64,000 bases of DNA, taken from positions 55,123 through 119,122 of the forward strand of contig SHAK01000003.1 of assembly GCA_004213515.1 (NCBI GenBank), in the 5' to 3' direction. A program made the translations under genes and the position numbers. The notes beneath the pieces are model-generated. The model did no database searches and had not been told where the DNA came from. It saw only the letters and a list, made by a program, of their open reading frames with translations. The stretch comes from Limisphaerales bacterium (GTDB taxonomy: Bacteria; Verrucomicrobiota; Verrucomicrobiia; Limisphaerales; UBA1096). Of this stretch, positions 17,080-26,457 are shown one piece after another; the stretch's first letter is position 1, and every line of letters begins with the position of its first letter.

Positions 17080-19076
17080 AAGCCCTTATCAATTGGATAG
17101 ATCATCGGACTGGTTTTCGTAGCCTTACGAAAGAGGTTCTTCTTGAGAATATTCCTGGGGGTTCTAGATGGCGTTATGTTTGGGGCAGCACACTTACATT
17201 TGCTTTATTTGTCCAGTTTATCACAGGGATTTTCCTCTGGATGGGTTACAGTGCTAGCTCTGGTGATGCTTGGGAGTCTGTTAATTATATACAAAATGAA
17301 ATGACAGGTGGCTGGTTGCTGCGGGGAATTCATCACTGGATGGCCCAAGCGATGCCAATACTACTTTTGTTGCATTTAATGCAGGTTCTTGTTGATGGGG
17401 CCTACAAAGCCCCTCGTGAAGTAAATTTTTGGTTTGGTGTTATTTTACTCAAACTCGTATTGGCTTTATCGCTTACTGGTTACCTTTTGCCATGGGATCA
17501 AAAAGGTTATTGGGCTACAAAAGTAGCAACGAATCTTGCTAATCTCGTTCCTTTTATTGGCCCTGAGATTCAGAAGCTAGTTGTTGGTGGTACTGAGTAT
17601 GGTCACCATACACTAACTCGTTTTTTTGCTCTGCACGCTGGTGTTTTGCCAGCACTAATTGTCTTACTTGTTATAGGTCATATTTACCTTTTCCGACGTC
17701 ACGGAATAACTCCAGCTGAGCCAATAAAGAAGAAAGATGCATTTTTCTGGCCTGATCAGGTTTTTAAGGATGCGGTGGCTTGTCTTGCAGTTATGGCTAC
17801 GGTCTTGTTTTTTGTTATTTGGTATCATGGCGCGCATTTATCTTCGCCTGCTGATCCATCAGAACCGTTTTCAGCAGCGAGGCCTGATTGGTATTTCCTT
17901 TACCTTTTTCAGTTTCTTAAATTACCGGCTTTTGCCGGTGATAAAGAGGTATGGGGAGCAATCTATATTCCAAGCATTTTTGTAGGATTTATTTGTTTAA
18001 TGCCTTTCATTGGTAAATGGAAAGTTGGTCATTTTTTTAATGTTGGAGTTATGTTTGCTTTTCTTGGCGGTGCAGGTGCTCTCACATATTTAGCAAAACA
18101 TGAAGATATATCGGGTCCTAATAGTTCGAATTATCTAAAGGCAATTCTCGACGACGAGCGTGATGCAAAGCGGGCCATAGAGTTAGCTAGACACGTTGGG
18201 ATTGAGTCTACGGCACTAAATTTACTTAAAACAGATCCAAAGACACAAGGCCCAAAGCTTTTTGCGCAACACTGTGCGAGTTGCCATAGGTATGATGGGC
18301 ACGATGGCTTGGCTCATTCGTTGCCAGACGCAAATTCGTTGAATGAATTAAAACAACGCACTTCAACTCAGAATCGCTTCACTTCATCCAATTCTGTTCA
18401 TCCGGAATGGTTAGCTCGTTTTAAAGACAGTGGCAGCACCAACGATTGGAAGGCTGTCGAGTCTATTCTCACTGCCAATAAAGAAGGTGTTTTTGAAGTT
18501 ATTGCTGGAACTAAGTTAAAGGAAGCTCCCAGTGCACCAGATCTTAAAGGTTTTGCCTCCCGTCAGTGGATCATGGATTTACTTACACCAGAAATATATA
18601 TTAGTAATCGATTCTTTGGAGGAACAATACACAAAGATGGAGATATGTATCGTCGTTTCCTTAATCGTAAGGTTACCAAGTACGATAATGAGGAAAAAGA
18701 GATGCTTAAGCTTGTAGCTTTTGCTCTTTCTGCTGAAGCAAAGCTCCCCTTACAAGCTGAGATTGACAAGGCTGATGCAGAGAAAATTCAACAAGGGGTG
18801 GATCACCTTATTGATGATATCTCTTGTATCAATTGTCATGCTTTTCAGGAGCCTGATCCAGATGTTGAAGGTCCTGATTTAACTGGGTACGGTTCACGCC
18901 AATGGATCATCGACTTTGTGAAAAATCCAGAGCATGAAAAGTTTTATCCAGAATCAAACGATAGAATGCCATCTTTTGGTACAAAGAAAATTCTGACTGA
19001 AAAAGAAATTGGGCTTATAGCTGACTGGATTCGAGATGATTATTTTAAGTCTTCAAAATCCTCTGCAACAAACTAA
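17076..19076 (+). CDS. cytochrome b fused to di-haem cytochrome c
   Basis: A 666-residue membrane protein. Residues 1 to about 340 are cytochrome b with two bis-His pairs: one in GIHHWMAQAMPILLLLH and one in HAGVLPALIVLLVIGH, the second spaced by 14 residues as in b6-type proteins. The Qo motif is PDWY, in ARPDWYFLYLFQF, instead of PEWY. The C-terminal half is periplasmic and carries CASCH (400-404) and CINCH (584-588). It should oxidise quinol with the upstream Rieske protein and pass electrons to its own c-haems, replacing a separate cytochrome c1. Such fusions occur in PVC and related lineages. Confidence 0.9.
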   Translation: MKALINWIDHRTGFRSLTKEVLLENIPGGSRWRYVWGSTLTFALFVQFITGIFLWMGYSASSGDAWESVNYIQNEMTGGWLLRGIHHWMAQAMPILLLLHLMQVLVDGAYKAPREVNFWFGVILLKLVLALSLTGYLLPWDQKGYWATKVATNLANLVPFIGPEIQKLVVGGTEYGHHTLTRFFALHAGVLPALIVLLVIGHIYLFRRHGITPAEPIKKKDAFFWPDQVFKDAVACLAVMATVLFFVIWYHGAHLSSPADPSEPFSAARPDWYFLYLFQFLKLPAFAGDKEVWGAIYIPSIFVGFICLMPFIGKWKVGHFFNVGVMFAFLGGAGALTYLAKHEDISGPNSSNYLKAILDDERDAKRAIELARHVGIESTALNLLKTDPKTQGPKLFAQHCASCHRYDGHDGLAHSLPDANSLNELKQRTSTQNRFTSSNSVHPEWLARFKDSGSTNDWKAVESILTANKEGVFEVIAGTKLKEAPSAPDLKGFASRQWIMDLLTPEIYISNRFFGGTIHKDGDMYRRFLNRKVTKYDNEEKEMLKLVAFALSAEAKLPLQAEIDKADAEKIQQGVDHLIDDISCINCHAFQEPDPDVEGPDLTGYGSRQWIIDFVKNPEHEKFYPESNDRMPSFGTKKILTEKEIGLIADWIRDDYFKSSKSSATN

Positions 19077-19099
19077 GATTATTTTCCATTCGCTACTTC

Positions 19100-19717
19100 G
19101 TGGACACACTAACAGCAACTCGGTACCTAGTTAATGCCGATCCTGATTTAGCTAAAATTATTCGAAAAGTAGGTTCTTGCACTTTAAAGCCAGATAAGAG
19201 CCGTACTATCTTTGCTTCACTAGTAAAGTCCATAGTCTATCAGCAATTGACCGGTAAAGTTGCCGCTGTCATCTTCAGTCGGTTGTTAGGTTTGTTTCCT
19301 GAGAAAAGATTTCCTTCACCTGAAAATATACTCTCAATTTCTATTGAGCGTCTTCGTAGCGCAGGTTTGTCTAATCAAAAAGCAAATTACATTCAAAATA
19401 TTGCACAAGCCTCGATTGATGGCATCATACCCCAGACTCGAGTTGCTAATCGTATGACTAATCAGCAATTGGTGAGCCAATTAACTTCTATTAAAGGTGT
19501 TGGTATTTGGACAGTTGAGATGCTGTTGATTTTTAAATTAGGGCGTCTTGATGTTTTGCCTGTTAATGACTATGGCGTTCAAAAGGGATTTGCTCTGATG
19601 AAATGCTTGGACAAACATCCAAAGCCAAAAGAGCTTGTTGTTGCAGGTAATTGTTGGTCTCCATATCGAACAGTAGCTACATGGTATTTGTGGCAAGCCG
19701 CTGACACTATTGACTGA
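19100..19717 (+). CDS. DNA-3-methyladenine glycosylase II (AlkA-like HhH-GPD)
   Basis: A 205-residue base excision repair glycosylase. The helix-hairpin-helix is LTSIKGVGIWTVEMLL (about residues 128-143) and the catalytic Asp is D157 in LPVNDYGVQKG. SIVYQQLTGKVA is the conserved first helix that contacts the lesion pocket. It lacks the C-terminal iron-sulfur cluster of Nth/MutY and the N-terminal extension of E. coli AlkA, so it is the short form. It should excise alkylated purines. The start is GTG 19100, 23 bases after the cytochrome gene. Confidence 0.88.
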   Translation: MDTLTATRYLVNADPDLAKIIRKVGSCTLKPDKSRTIFASLVKSIVYQQLTGKVAAVIFSRLLGLFPEKRFPSPENILSISIERLRSAGLSNQKANYIQNIAQASIDGIIPQTRVANRMTNQQLVSQLTSIKGVGIWTVEMLLIFKLGRLDVLPVNDYGVQKGFALMKCLDKHPKPKELVVAGNCWSPYRTVATWYLWQAADTID

Positions 19718-19781
19718 AGGCTAGAACTGCATATCAAAGGATATTTAAATTAATCGGTTAAGAGAATTTTTATAAAGTGAG

Positions 19782-21002
19782 TTATTTTCTTTGATTTTTG
19801 TAGATTGCAGGGATTAGAAGTATGGCAGATAGAATGATCATGCCAGCGCTTATGTAACTGAGTTTGCCAATAGCTAATCCAGAGGCAAGTACTCCAAATC
19901 CTACGATAGGTGCTAAAACTCCCCGCACTCCAGTAAAGAAAGTATGTACTGACATATAGTCAGCCACGCGATTAGCAGGCGCAAGTTTGGTTACCCACAT
20001 TCCCCAAGCAATATCACCTCCGGCATGAGCTATTCCAAAGAATATTTGTCCTATGATCATTCCTGTTAAGCTTTGGCTACTAAAAAATATTATTATACCC
20101 AGAGCGAAAAAAAGATTTAGCACTGAGCGCAGAAGGAAGAAATTAATTCGGTCAAAAAGCCAGCCCCAAAATGGATTAAGCAGTAGTCGGAATAGGTTTG
20201 GGATAACAAGGGTTAAAACAGATATTATAAGGTCGCTTTTTTGCAGTCCATAATTGGGATTGGTGAGGTACTCAATTCGGATTGGAATCATCATTAGATT
20301 TCCGAACCCCATCATCATCCAGCATATAAGGGCATGCTGAAATAATTTATCGGTCTTTGCATAGCGTAGTGTGCGAAATGGATGACTTCCGGTGTCGCTA
20401 TCAAGGGGTTTAGAGGGGAATCGTTTAAGAAAATACCATGAGGCTAAAAATGAAGTTCCGAAAATTACAAGTAACCATCTGTAATGGCCTAGCCCATCTT
20501 GTGTGTCTGCACCTGTTTCAGTCAGTAAATATCCAGCAACGAAACTAAATAGCCCTGCCGCAGCTACTCGAAACAACACAGTTCGAGAGAAATAATGACC
20601 ACGTTTTTTTTCAGGATAATTATCTCGGAATATTTGCGTTAGAAGAGGAATCGCCCCTGTAGAGCAAGACATCGCTACTATGCTTCCAAAAATAAAAAGA
20701 GGTAATGACTCAATAGCGGCTATGAGGAAAAAGAAAAATGCTCCGATAATGGACATTCTACTGGCAGCCACAGCGGCGGGTATTTTGAGTGTTTGAACTA
20801 GGCTAACTACTACTGGTGTTAGGAGTAGTCCCATACTAGCAGAAGTTGATACCAGTGCTTTAGAAACTGTTCCAGGATCACCGAATCCTTTGACGACAGT
20901 GAGAAAAAGGAATGTTGTGCCTGCAGTTTCGAGAATGCCATTGCAGATAGCCCGGCGCTGCTCAAGTCTGAAGGTGACTTTAGTCCGTTCCGCAAGATTC
21001 AT
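19782..21002 (-). CDS. major facilitator superfamily transporter
   Basis: A 406-residue inner-membrane protein with about 12 hydrophobic helices. The N-terminus LAERTKVTFRLEQRRAICNG is cytoplasmic. A long basic central loop between helices 6 and 7 (KRFPSKPLDSDTGSH) and an NPFWGWLFDRINFFLLRS segment after helix 8 are typical of MFS carriers. No substrate motif was recognised. It is divergent from der with a 91-base gap. Confidence 0.82.
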   Translation of the reverse strand: MNLAERTKVTFRLEQRRAICNGILETAGTTFLFLTVVKGFGDPGTVSKALVSTSASMGLLLTPVVVSLVQTLKIPAAVAASRMSIIGAFFFFLIAAIESLPLFIFGSIVAMSCSTGAIPLLTQIFRDNYPEKKRGHYFSRTVLFRVAAAGLFSFVAGYLLTETGADTQDGLGHYRWLLVIFGTSFLASWYFLKRFPSKPLDSDTGSHPFRTLRYAKTDKLFQHALICWMMMGFGNLMMIPIRIEYLTNPNYGLQKSDLIISVLTLVIPNLFRLLLNPFWGWLFDRINFFLLRSVLNLFFALGIIIFFSSQSLTGMIIGQIFFGIAHAGGDIAWGMWVTKLAPANRVADYMSVHTFFTGVRGVLAPIVGFGVLASGLAIGKLSYISAGMIILSAILLIPAIYKNQRK

Positions 21003-21093
21003 CCAGAAACGGCATTATTCAGGAAATTTAACGAATGGCGATTAATAAAACCGTTCCTCGCTCTTAAGAGGCAATCCGGTTAAAACCACTGGC

Positions 21094-22722
21094 GTGTCAG
21101 GAGTGGTAGCCATCGTAGGTCGACCCAATGTTGGGAAATCGGCCTTATTTAATAGAATTGCTCGTAGGCGGGTAGCAATTGTGCATGACCGTCCAGGTGT
21201 TACACGAGACCGTCTTAGTGCTGAAGTAGAGTGGCAGGGACGGCCTTTCATGTTGGTTGATACTGGTGGGATAGGATTGCTAAAAGGGGAACAAGGTGGT
21301 GATGATTTTTCCCAGGAGATTGTCACGCAGGTTCAGGTAGCCTTAGATGATGTAGACGTTATTTTATTTGTTGTAAGTGTTCAAGATGGGGTTCTGCCAA
21401 TGGACCTTGAAGTGGCTGCTATGTTGCGAGCAGCAGACAAACCGGTGCTCCTTATAATTAATAAAGTTGATACTGCTGTTCATGATCGTGGTGTTGATGT
21501 TTTCTCTGAGCTGGGTTTTGAGTATGCATTTCCGGTAAGTGCTTTGCATGATCGTGGGATAGATACATCGCTTGCCCAAGCGGTTAAATTTTTGCCTCCA
21601 ATTTTAATTAGTCCAGAAGATGCCGAAGACCAAGGAGAGGGTCAGTCATCGAAAGAGGCGCGGATGAATATTGCTATCGTTGGTCGTCCCAATGTTGGTA
21701 AATCATCGATTATTAATGCGCTAACTAAGTCTCAACGTGTAATTGTAAGTGAAATTTCGGGCACTACCCGTGATGCCATTGATGTGCCTTTTGAAGTGGA
21801 GACAGACGGGGTAAGGCAACATTACAACCTTATTGATACGGCAGGTATTAGAAAACGTCGTCTAGTAAAAGATTCAGTAGAGTTTTTTAGTGTAAACCGT
21901 TCTGACAAGGCAATAGAGCGTTGTGATCTTGCTGTTATTGTTCTTGATGCGTCTGAGGGTGTTACTGAACAAGATAAGAAAATTTGTGATAAAATAACAG
22001 ATTCCGGTTGTGCTTGTGTAATTGTAGTAAACAAATGGGATCTCTATAAGGGAGCTGCTGAAAAAGCTAACAAGGCTGAGGCTAAAAAAAGCAAGGAGAA
22101 GGGAGGCCGAAAGTTTAGTCGAAAGAAACAGCAAGAAATGATGTTTGAGGAGTTTGGTCGTTGGGTGCAGGCCAATTTGTTTTTTCTCGATTATGCTCCA
22201 GTTATTTTTACATCAGCTTTAGATGGGTTTCAGCTTGATCGTATGCTTGAGGCTATTCGTTACGTATCTGGTCAATTAAATCAAAAATTGCCCACGAGTT
22301 TGCTTAATCGAACCTTACAAAAGGCCATCGAACGTAGTCCTGCGCCCAGTGCAAAAGGTCACCGATTCAAGTTGTATTATGCAACTCAAGTTGAAACTAA
22401 GCCTCCGACATTCTTATTGTTTGTAAACCGAAAAGAACTTTTGAGTGACAATTATACTCGTTATCTTACGGGTGTAATCCGTAAATCATTCGGATTTGAA
22501 GGATGTAATATACGTCTCGTCGCGAAGCCTCGCCCTAAAAGTATTGAGCCAATACGTCGTACATCCATAAAAAAGAAGACTGGAAAAAAGGCTTCTTATC
22601 GCGAGAAATTTCGATTGAAGGATGTTCAAAAAAAGAAAAAAGCAGCTTCAAGAAAATCTGGAAAGCCCAAGAAATCTGGAAAGCCCAAGAAATCTGGAAA
22701 GCCCAAGAATACAAAAATGTAA
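21094..22722 (+). CDS. der: ribosome biogenesis GTPase Der (EngA)
   Basis: A 542-residue protein with two tandem G domains, each with GRPNVGKS (about residues 9-16 and 196-203), DxxG (DTGG, DTAG) and NKxD (NKVD, NKWD), followed by a KH-like domain (about 405-475). Der acts in 50S ribosome maturation. It is about 80-100 residues longer than most Der proteins. The extra length comes from a Lys-rich insertion after NKWDLYKGAAEKANK in domain 2, and a basic tail of about 60 residues with a tandem repeat. The start is GTG 21094. Confidence 0.93.
   Translation: MSGVVAIVGRPNVGKSALFNRIARRRVAIVHDRPGVTRDRLSAEVEWQGRPFMLVDTGGIGLLKGEQGGDDFSQEIVTQVQVALDDVDVILFVVSVQDGVLPMDLEVAAMLRAADKPVLLIINKVDTAVHDRGVDVFSELGFEYAFPVSALHDRGIDTSLAQAVKFLPPILISPEDAEDQGEGQSSKEARMNIAIVGRPNVGKSSIINALTKSQRVIVSEISGTTRDAIDVPFEVETDGVRQHYNLIDTAGIRKRRLVKDSVEFFSVNRSDKAIERCDLAVIVLDASEGVTEQDKKICDKITDSGCACVIVVNKWDLYKGAAEKANKAEAKKSKEKGGRKFSRKKQQEMMFEEFGRWVQANLFFLDYAPVIFTSALDGFQLDRMLEAIRYVSGQLNQKLPTSLLNRTLQKAIERSPAPSAKGHRFKLYYATQVETKPPTFLLFVNRKELLSDNYTRYLTGVIRKSFGFEGCNIRLVAKPRPKSIEPIRRTSIKKKTGKKASYREKFRLKDVQKKKKAASRKSGKPKKSGKPKKSGKPKNTKM
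22654..22707 (+). repeat. three 18-bp tandem repeats in the tail of der
   Basis: Three perfect, adjacent copies of aaatctggaaagcccaag. Each encodes KSGKPK, giving a basic run at the C-terminus of Der. The repeat is in frame, so gain or loss of a copy would change the tail by six residues only. Confidence 0.95.
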
Positions 22723-22838
22723 CATTAGCTATTTAGTCGAAACAGAGACTCTATTAATTATTAGTCATAGTTTGATAAAAGCTAAAACTTGCCATTTCAA
22801 GGGTTAGAAGAGAGCATTTCTCTATCGATTTCGAGATT

Positions 22839-23732
22839 ATGGAGGCTTTAATTTCCCCTGATTTAATGAAGCGTTTGGAGCATTTTCAGCTTCTGGCTCG
22901 TCGTCGATCTAAGAGCACTTCAAAAGGAGAGCGTCGTAGTGCAGCTCGAGGGCATTCGGTGGAATTTGCGGATTACCGAAATTATGTGCCTGGCGATGAT
23001 TTGCGAAGGATTGATTGGAATTTGTTCGGTCGTCTTGGTCGCCTTTTTCTTAAGCTTTACGAAGAAGAGCGAGAGTTGCCAGTAACAATTTATTTAGATT
23101 CGAGTGAATCGATGTTGTTTGGAAAGGTAACGAAGTTTGATTTTGCTCGTCAGATAGCAGCAGCAGTTGGTTATGTAGCTTTGTGTGGTTTTGACCGCGT
23201 GACTGTGGAGCCGTTTCCTTTTGCGAACAGTCAAGAAAGCCTAGCAGGTGAACTTCGTGCAGTTCGCGGTCGCAACTCATCAATTCGTTTCTTTGATAAT
23301 TTGAATCAACTTAAAGCAGGAGGAACAGTAGATTTTAATCAAGCGCTAAAGTTAGGAGCAATAAAGCAGCGAAATCAGGGAGTTGTAGTTGTATTAAGTG
23401 ATTTTTTGAATCCTGAAGGATATGAACAAGGGCTTAAGTCGTTATCTAATCGTGGTTCAGAAGTGCACGCTGTCCAGATTCTTTCCGAGGAAGAGCTTGA
23501 GCCATCTAGTTATGGAGATTTAAAGGTCATTGATTCTGAAACTGGAGCTGAACAAGAGGTGTCTTTTGGTCGATATAGGTTGAAGACTTATCAGGACACA
23601 GTTCAGAAATATTGTCATCAGCTAAGAGAATTTTGTCAGTCTAGAGGGGTGTGTTATCAGTTAGTAAAATCTCATACATCTATTGATGATTTTTTGCTTA
23701 AAACCATGCGTTCGGGAGGTATGTGGAGGTGA
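22839..23732 (+). CDS. DUF58 domain protein
   Basis: A 297-residue protein of the DUF58 family. The family signature is VEFADYRNYVPGDDLRRIDWN at about residues 41-61, and a VWA-like MIDAS-type motif DSSES lies at 87-91. In most bacteria DUF58 proteins sit between a MoxR AAA ATPase and VWA membrane proteins (the MoxR-DUF58-Bat module), thought to act in envelope stress or protein maturation. Here the VWA gene overlaps its 3' end by 10 bases, but moxR is about 38 kb away at 61264. No signal peptide is seen. Confidence 0.88.
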   Translation: MEALISPDLMKRLEHFQLLARRRSKSTSKGERRSAARGHSVEFADYRNYVPGDDLRRIDWNLFGRLGRLFLKLYEEERELPVTIYLDSSESMLFGKVTKFDFARQIAAAVGYVALCGFDRVTVEPFPFANSQESLAGELRAVRGRNSSIRFFDNLNQLKAGGTVDFNQALKLGAIKQRNQGVVVVLSDFLNPEGYEQGLKSLSNRGSEVHAVQILSEEELEPSSYGDLKVIDSETGAEQEVSFGRYRLKTYQDTVQKYCHQLREFCQSRGVCYQLVKSHTSIDDFLLKTMRSGGMWR

Positions 23733-25549
23733 GCTTTCTTAGCCCAGAAGCTTTGATGTTTTTAGTGACGTTACCAATTGTAGTTGTTTTTTATCTTCTT
23801 AAGCGCCGAAGGATATCTAGGTTGGTTTCAAGTACTATTATTTGGGAACGTTTCTTAAATGAAACTCAGGCCAATTCACCATTTCAAAAATTACGACACA
23901 ATTGGTTGTTGATTATTCAGTTGATACTTTTGGCCTTAGCTATATTTGCATTAGTTCGTCCATATTTTTCTAGTAAATCGGAAAGCGGTCGATTCGTTGT
24001 TGTGATTCTTGATGTCTCCGCATCTATGAAAGCAACTGACGTTTCATTAAATCGATTTGATGAGGCTAAGGATGAGATCAGTAAAATGATTGATGGGATG
24101 TATGATAATGATCAAATGGTACTCATACTTTCTGGGGGTGTTACTAAAGTTCAACAATCACCAACAAGTGTGAAATCGGTTTTGAGGAAAGCGCTTAATC
24201 AATCGAAAGCGACGGATTCTTCAACTAGACTGCTTGATTCGATTAAGCTTGCTCAAAATCTTAGTCGTAATCGGCCTAAAGTTGAGGTGCATTTATTTAG
24301 CGATGGGGTTTCTTCGGACTTAGATGAATTTGAATTACAGGATTTGAATTTAGTGTACCACAGTTTAGGTAAAGGAGGTGACAATCTTGGGATTGTTTCT
24401 CTCGAGGTTAGACCGCATTCGGAACATTCGAATCAACAGTCAGTTTTTGCATCTATAATGAATTTTTCTACAAATGTGATGTCTAGCGACGTAGCGTTAT
24501 TTTTTAACGATCAAATGGTCGGAAATCGTAGTTTAACTGTGGGTCCTAGAAATACTGCATCATTGGTTTTTTCTGTAAATCAAAGCACAAACGGTGTTTT
24601 TCGGATGCACCTTAAAAAAGATGATATTTTGCAGGTAGATAACATAGGTTCTGTTATGGGACTTAAACAGCGCAACACAAAAGTTTTATTGATTACTAAG
24701 GGTAATGTGTTTCTTGAAAAAGCGATTCGAAGTATTGCTGATATAGATTTGATTGTGAAATCTAGTTTTACAAATCCCACTCCCAAGGTTGATGTTGTGG
24801 TACTTGATTCTGTTAAGCCCAGAGTTTGGCCAAGTGTTAATGTTATGGCAATTAATACGCAGTCAACCAATTGGTTCGAACCAATAGGGTTATTGGAAAG
24901 CCCCCCAATTGTTGATTGGAAGAGCACTCACAAAATTCTTAGATTTGTAAACTTTGACAATGTTCAGGTTGCGCAATCATTAAATGCTGAATTGCCAAAT
25001 TGGATGACGCCTATTGTAGAATCCCAAGCTGCTCCATTGATAGCTGCAGGTAAAAAGAATGATAAGCTCGCAATTTGGGTTGGTTTCAATCCGTTAGATA
25101 GTACCTGGCCATTGCGAGTGTCCTTTCCGCTTTTTATAGCCAATGCTATCGATTGGTTGAATCCTAAACTTATAGAGAATCTGCAAGTAGGAGAAGTATT
25201 CAGTGTGCCTATGGCAGAGGAGATTTCACTTGTTAAGGTAACACTTCCTGATGGTGAAAAAGTTACAATGTCTACAATGCCTAATGGAGAACTGATTTTT
25301 GCTGATACATTTCAGCAAGGTGTATATCATGCTAACTCTGGAACCAATGAAATTAAGTTTTGTGTAAATCTCCTCGATTCAGCTGAGAGTGATGTTCAAA
25401 CTCGAGATGTCTTAAAGTTAGGGCAATACGGTCGAGTGGAGGCAACAATGAAGGTAGATTCAGATAAGGAGTTGTGGCGCTGGTTTGCGATACTTTGCCT
25501 ATTGTTAATAATGTTTGAATGGTGGTTCTACCATCGGCGTACGGCATGA
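23723..25549 (+). CDS. BatA-type membrane protein with VWA domain
   Basis: A 608-residue inner-membrane protein. Two N-terminal helices (about 8-26 and 62-80) flank the basic BatA-type segment. The VWA domain follows, with MIDAS DVSAS at residues 97-101. A C-terminal helix (about 585-603, WFAILCLLLIMFEWWFY) anchors the end. The middle part has beta-sandwich character without a recognised motif. The start is GTG 23723 or GTG 23729. The gene overlaps DUF58 at its 5' end and the binding lipoprotein gene at its 3' end (ATGA), so all three are coupled. Confidence 0.84.
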   Translation: MEVSFLSPEALMFLVTLPIVVVFYLLKRRRISRLVSSTIIWERFLNETQANSPFQKLRHNWLLIIQLILLALAIFALVRPYFSSKSESGRFVVVILDVSASMKATDVSLNRFDEAKDEISKMIDGMYDNDQMVLILSGGVTKVQQSPTSVKSVLRKALNQSKATDSSTRLLDSIKLAQNLSRNRPKVEVHLFSDGVSSDLDEFELQDLNLVYHSLGKGGDNLGIVSLEVRPHSEHSNQQSVFASIMNFSTNVMSSDVALFFNDQMVGNRSLTVGPRNTASLVFSVNQSTNGVFRMHLKKDDILQVDNIGSVMGLKQRNTKVLLITKGNVFLEKAIRSIADIDLIVKSSFTNPTPKVDVVVLDSVKPRVWPSVNVMAINTQSTNWFEPIGLLESPPIVDWKSTHKILRFVNFDNVQVAQSLNAELPNWMTPIVESQAAPLIAAGKKNDKLAIWVGFNPLDSTWPLRVSFPLFIANAIDWLNPKLIENLQVGEVFSVPMAEEISLVKVTLPDGEKVTMSTMPNGELIFADTFQQGVYHANSGTNEIKFCVNLLDSAESDVQTRDVLKLGQYGRVEATMKVDSDKELWRWFAILCLLLIMFEWWFYHRRTA

Positions 25550-26457
25550 CTAGTTTAAGTAAATATTTGTTTTTTTGGGTTTTGTTAGCATTGCTGGTTG
25601 GTTGTGGATCTAAGAGAGATTCTCTAACAATATATACTTCTCAGGATCAGGTTTACGCTGAGCCCATACTTCGAGATTTTGAGAAGCAATCTGGTATTAA
25701 GATACGTGCGATTTATGACAGTGAAGCTGTCAAAACTGTTGGTTTGGTGAACCGATTAATCTTTGAAAAAAATAACCCTCAATGTGATTTATTTTGGAAT
25801 AATGAAGAACTAAGAACGAGGCAACTTGCTACTAAAGGGGTGCTCAATACAAGTATGAGGATTGAGGCGTTTGGAACGCGAACACGCCAATGGGTTTGGA
25901 ATACAAACCAGATTTCAATGGCATCGATTCCAAAGGATTTATTTACACTTACAAATGCACATTGGCGCAGTAAAGTTGCAATTGCTCTTCCTCTGTTTGG
26001 ATCTACCTCTACGCATTTTCAAATATTGAGACAAAAATGGGGTAAGAAGAGATGGAAACAGTGGTGCAGAGGGTTGATTGCCAACGATGTAATTACAGTG
26101 GATGGGAATTCTGTGGTGGTACAATTGGTAGGGAGAGGGGAAGTAGCTCTTGGAATAACTGACTCAGATGACATTAGAGCCGGATTAAAAAATCAATTAC
26201 CCATAGCTGGGAAATCAATTGTTGAGGATGGATTTATAATTCGTAATTCAATTGGATATATTGCGGGGTCACCATATCAAAATTTGTCTAAGCGTCTGGC
26301 TGAATATCTCCAATCAAACTCAGTAAAGGATTCTTTAATTGAGGCAGGAGCCCTTGATTCTTTTTCATCCGGATCTAGTCAAAAAATTGATTGGCAAAGG
26401 ATAGTTGCCGAAAACGAAATTGCAGTTAATGAGCTTAAATCCGTTTTTCTTGATTAA
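25546..26457 (+). CDS. iron(III)-type ABC transporter substrate-binding lipoprotein
   Basis: A 303-residue extracytoplasmic binding lipoprotein. ATG 25546 overlaps the VWA stop (ATGA) and gives a type II signal peptide ending LLVGC with Cys at residue 20. LTIYTSQDQVYAEPIL is the first strand, and CDLFWNNEEL and VGRGEVALGITDSDD are typical of the Fbp/Fut iron-binding and related class. The Tyr pair that binds iron in FbpA is not obvious, so another ligand such as thiamine, phosphonate or a metal chelate is possible. A longer start at 25519 would bury it in the VWA gene. Confidence 0.8.
   Translation: MTSLSKYLFFWVLLALLVGCGSKRDSLTIYTSQDQVYAEPILRDFEKQSGIKIRAIYDSEAVKTVGLVNRLIFEKNNPQCDLFWNNEELRTRQLATKGVLNTSMRIEAFGTRTRQWVWNTNQISMASIPKDLFTLTNAHWRSKVAIALPLFGSTSTHFQILRQKWGKKRWKQWCRGLIANDVITVDGNSVVVQLVGRGEVALGITDSDDIRAGLKNQLPIAGKSIVEDGFIIRNSIGYIAGSPYQNLSKRLAEYLQSNSVKDSLIEAGALDSFSSGSSQKIDWQRIVAENEIAVNELKSVFLD

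Noticed and set aside
24580..24927. 115-codon minus-strand frame inside the VWA gene
   Set aside because: Shadow frame in a well-supported gene; no conserved motif.
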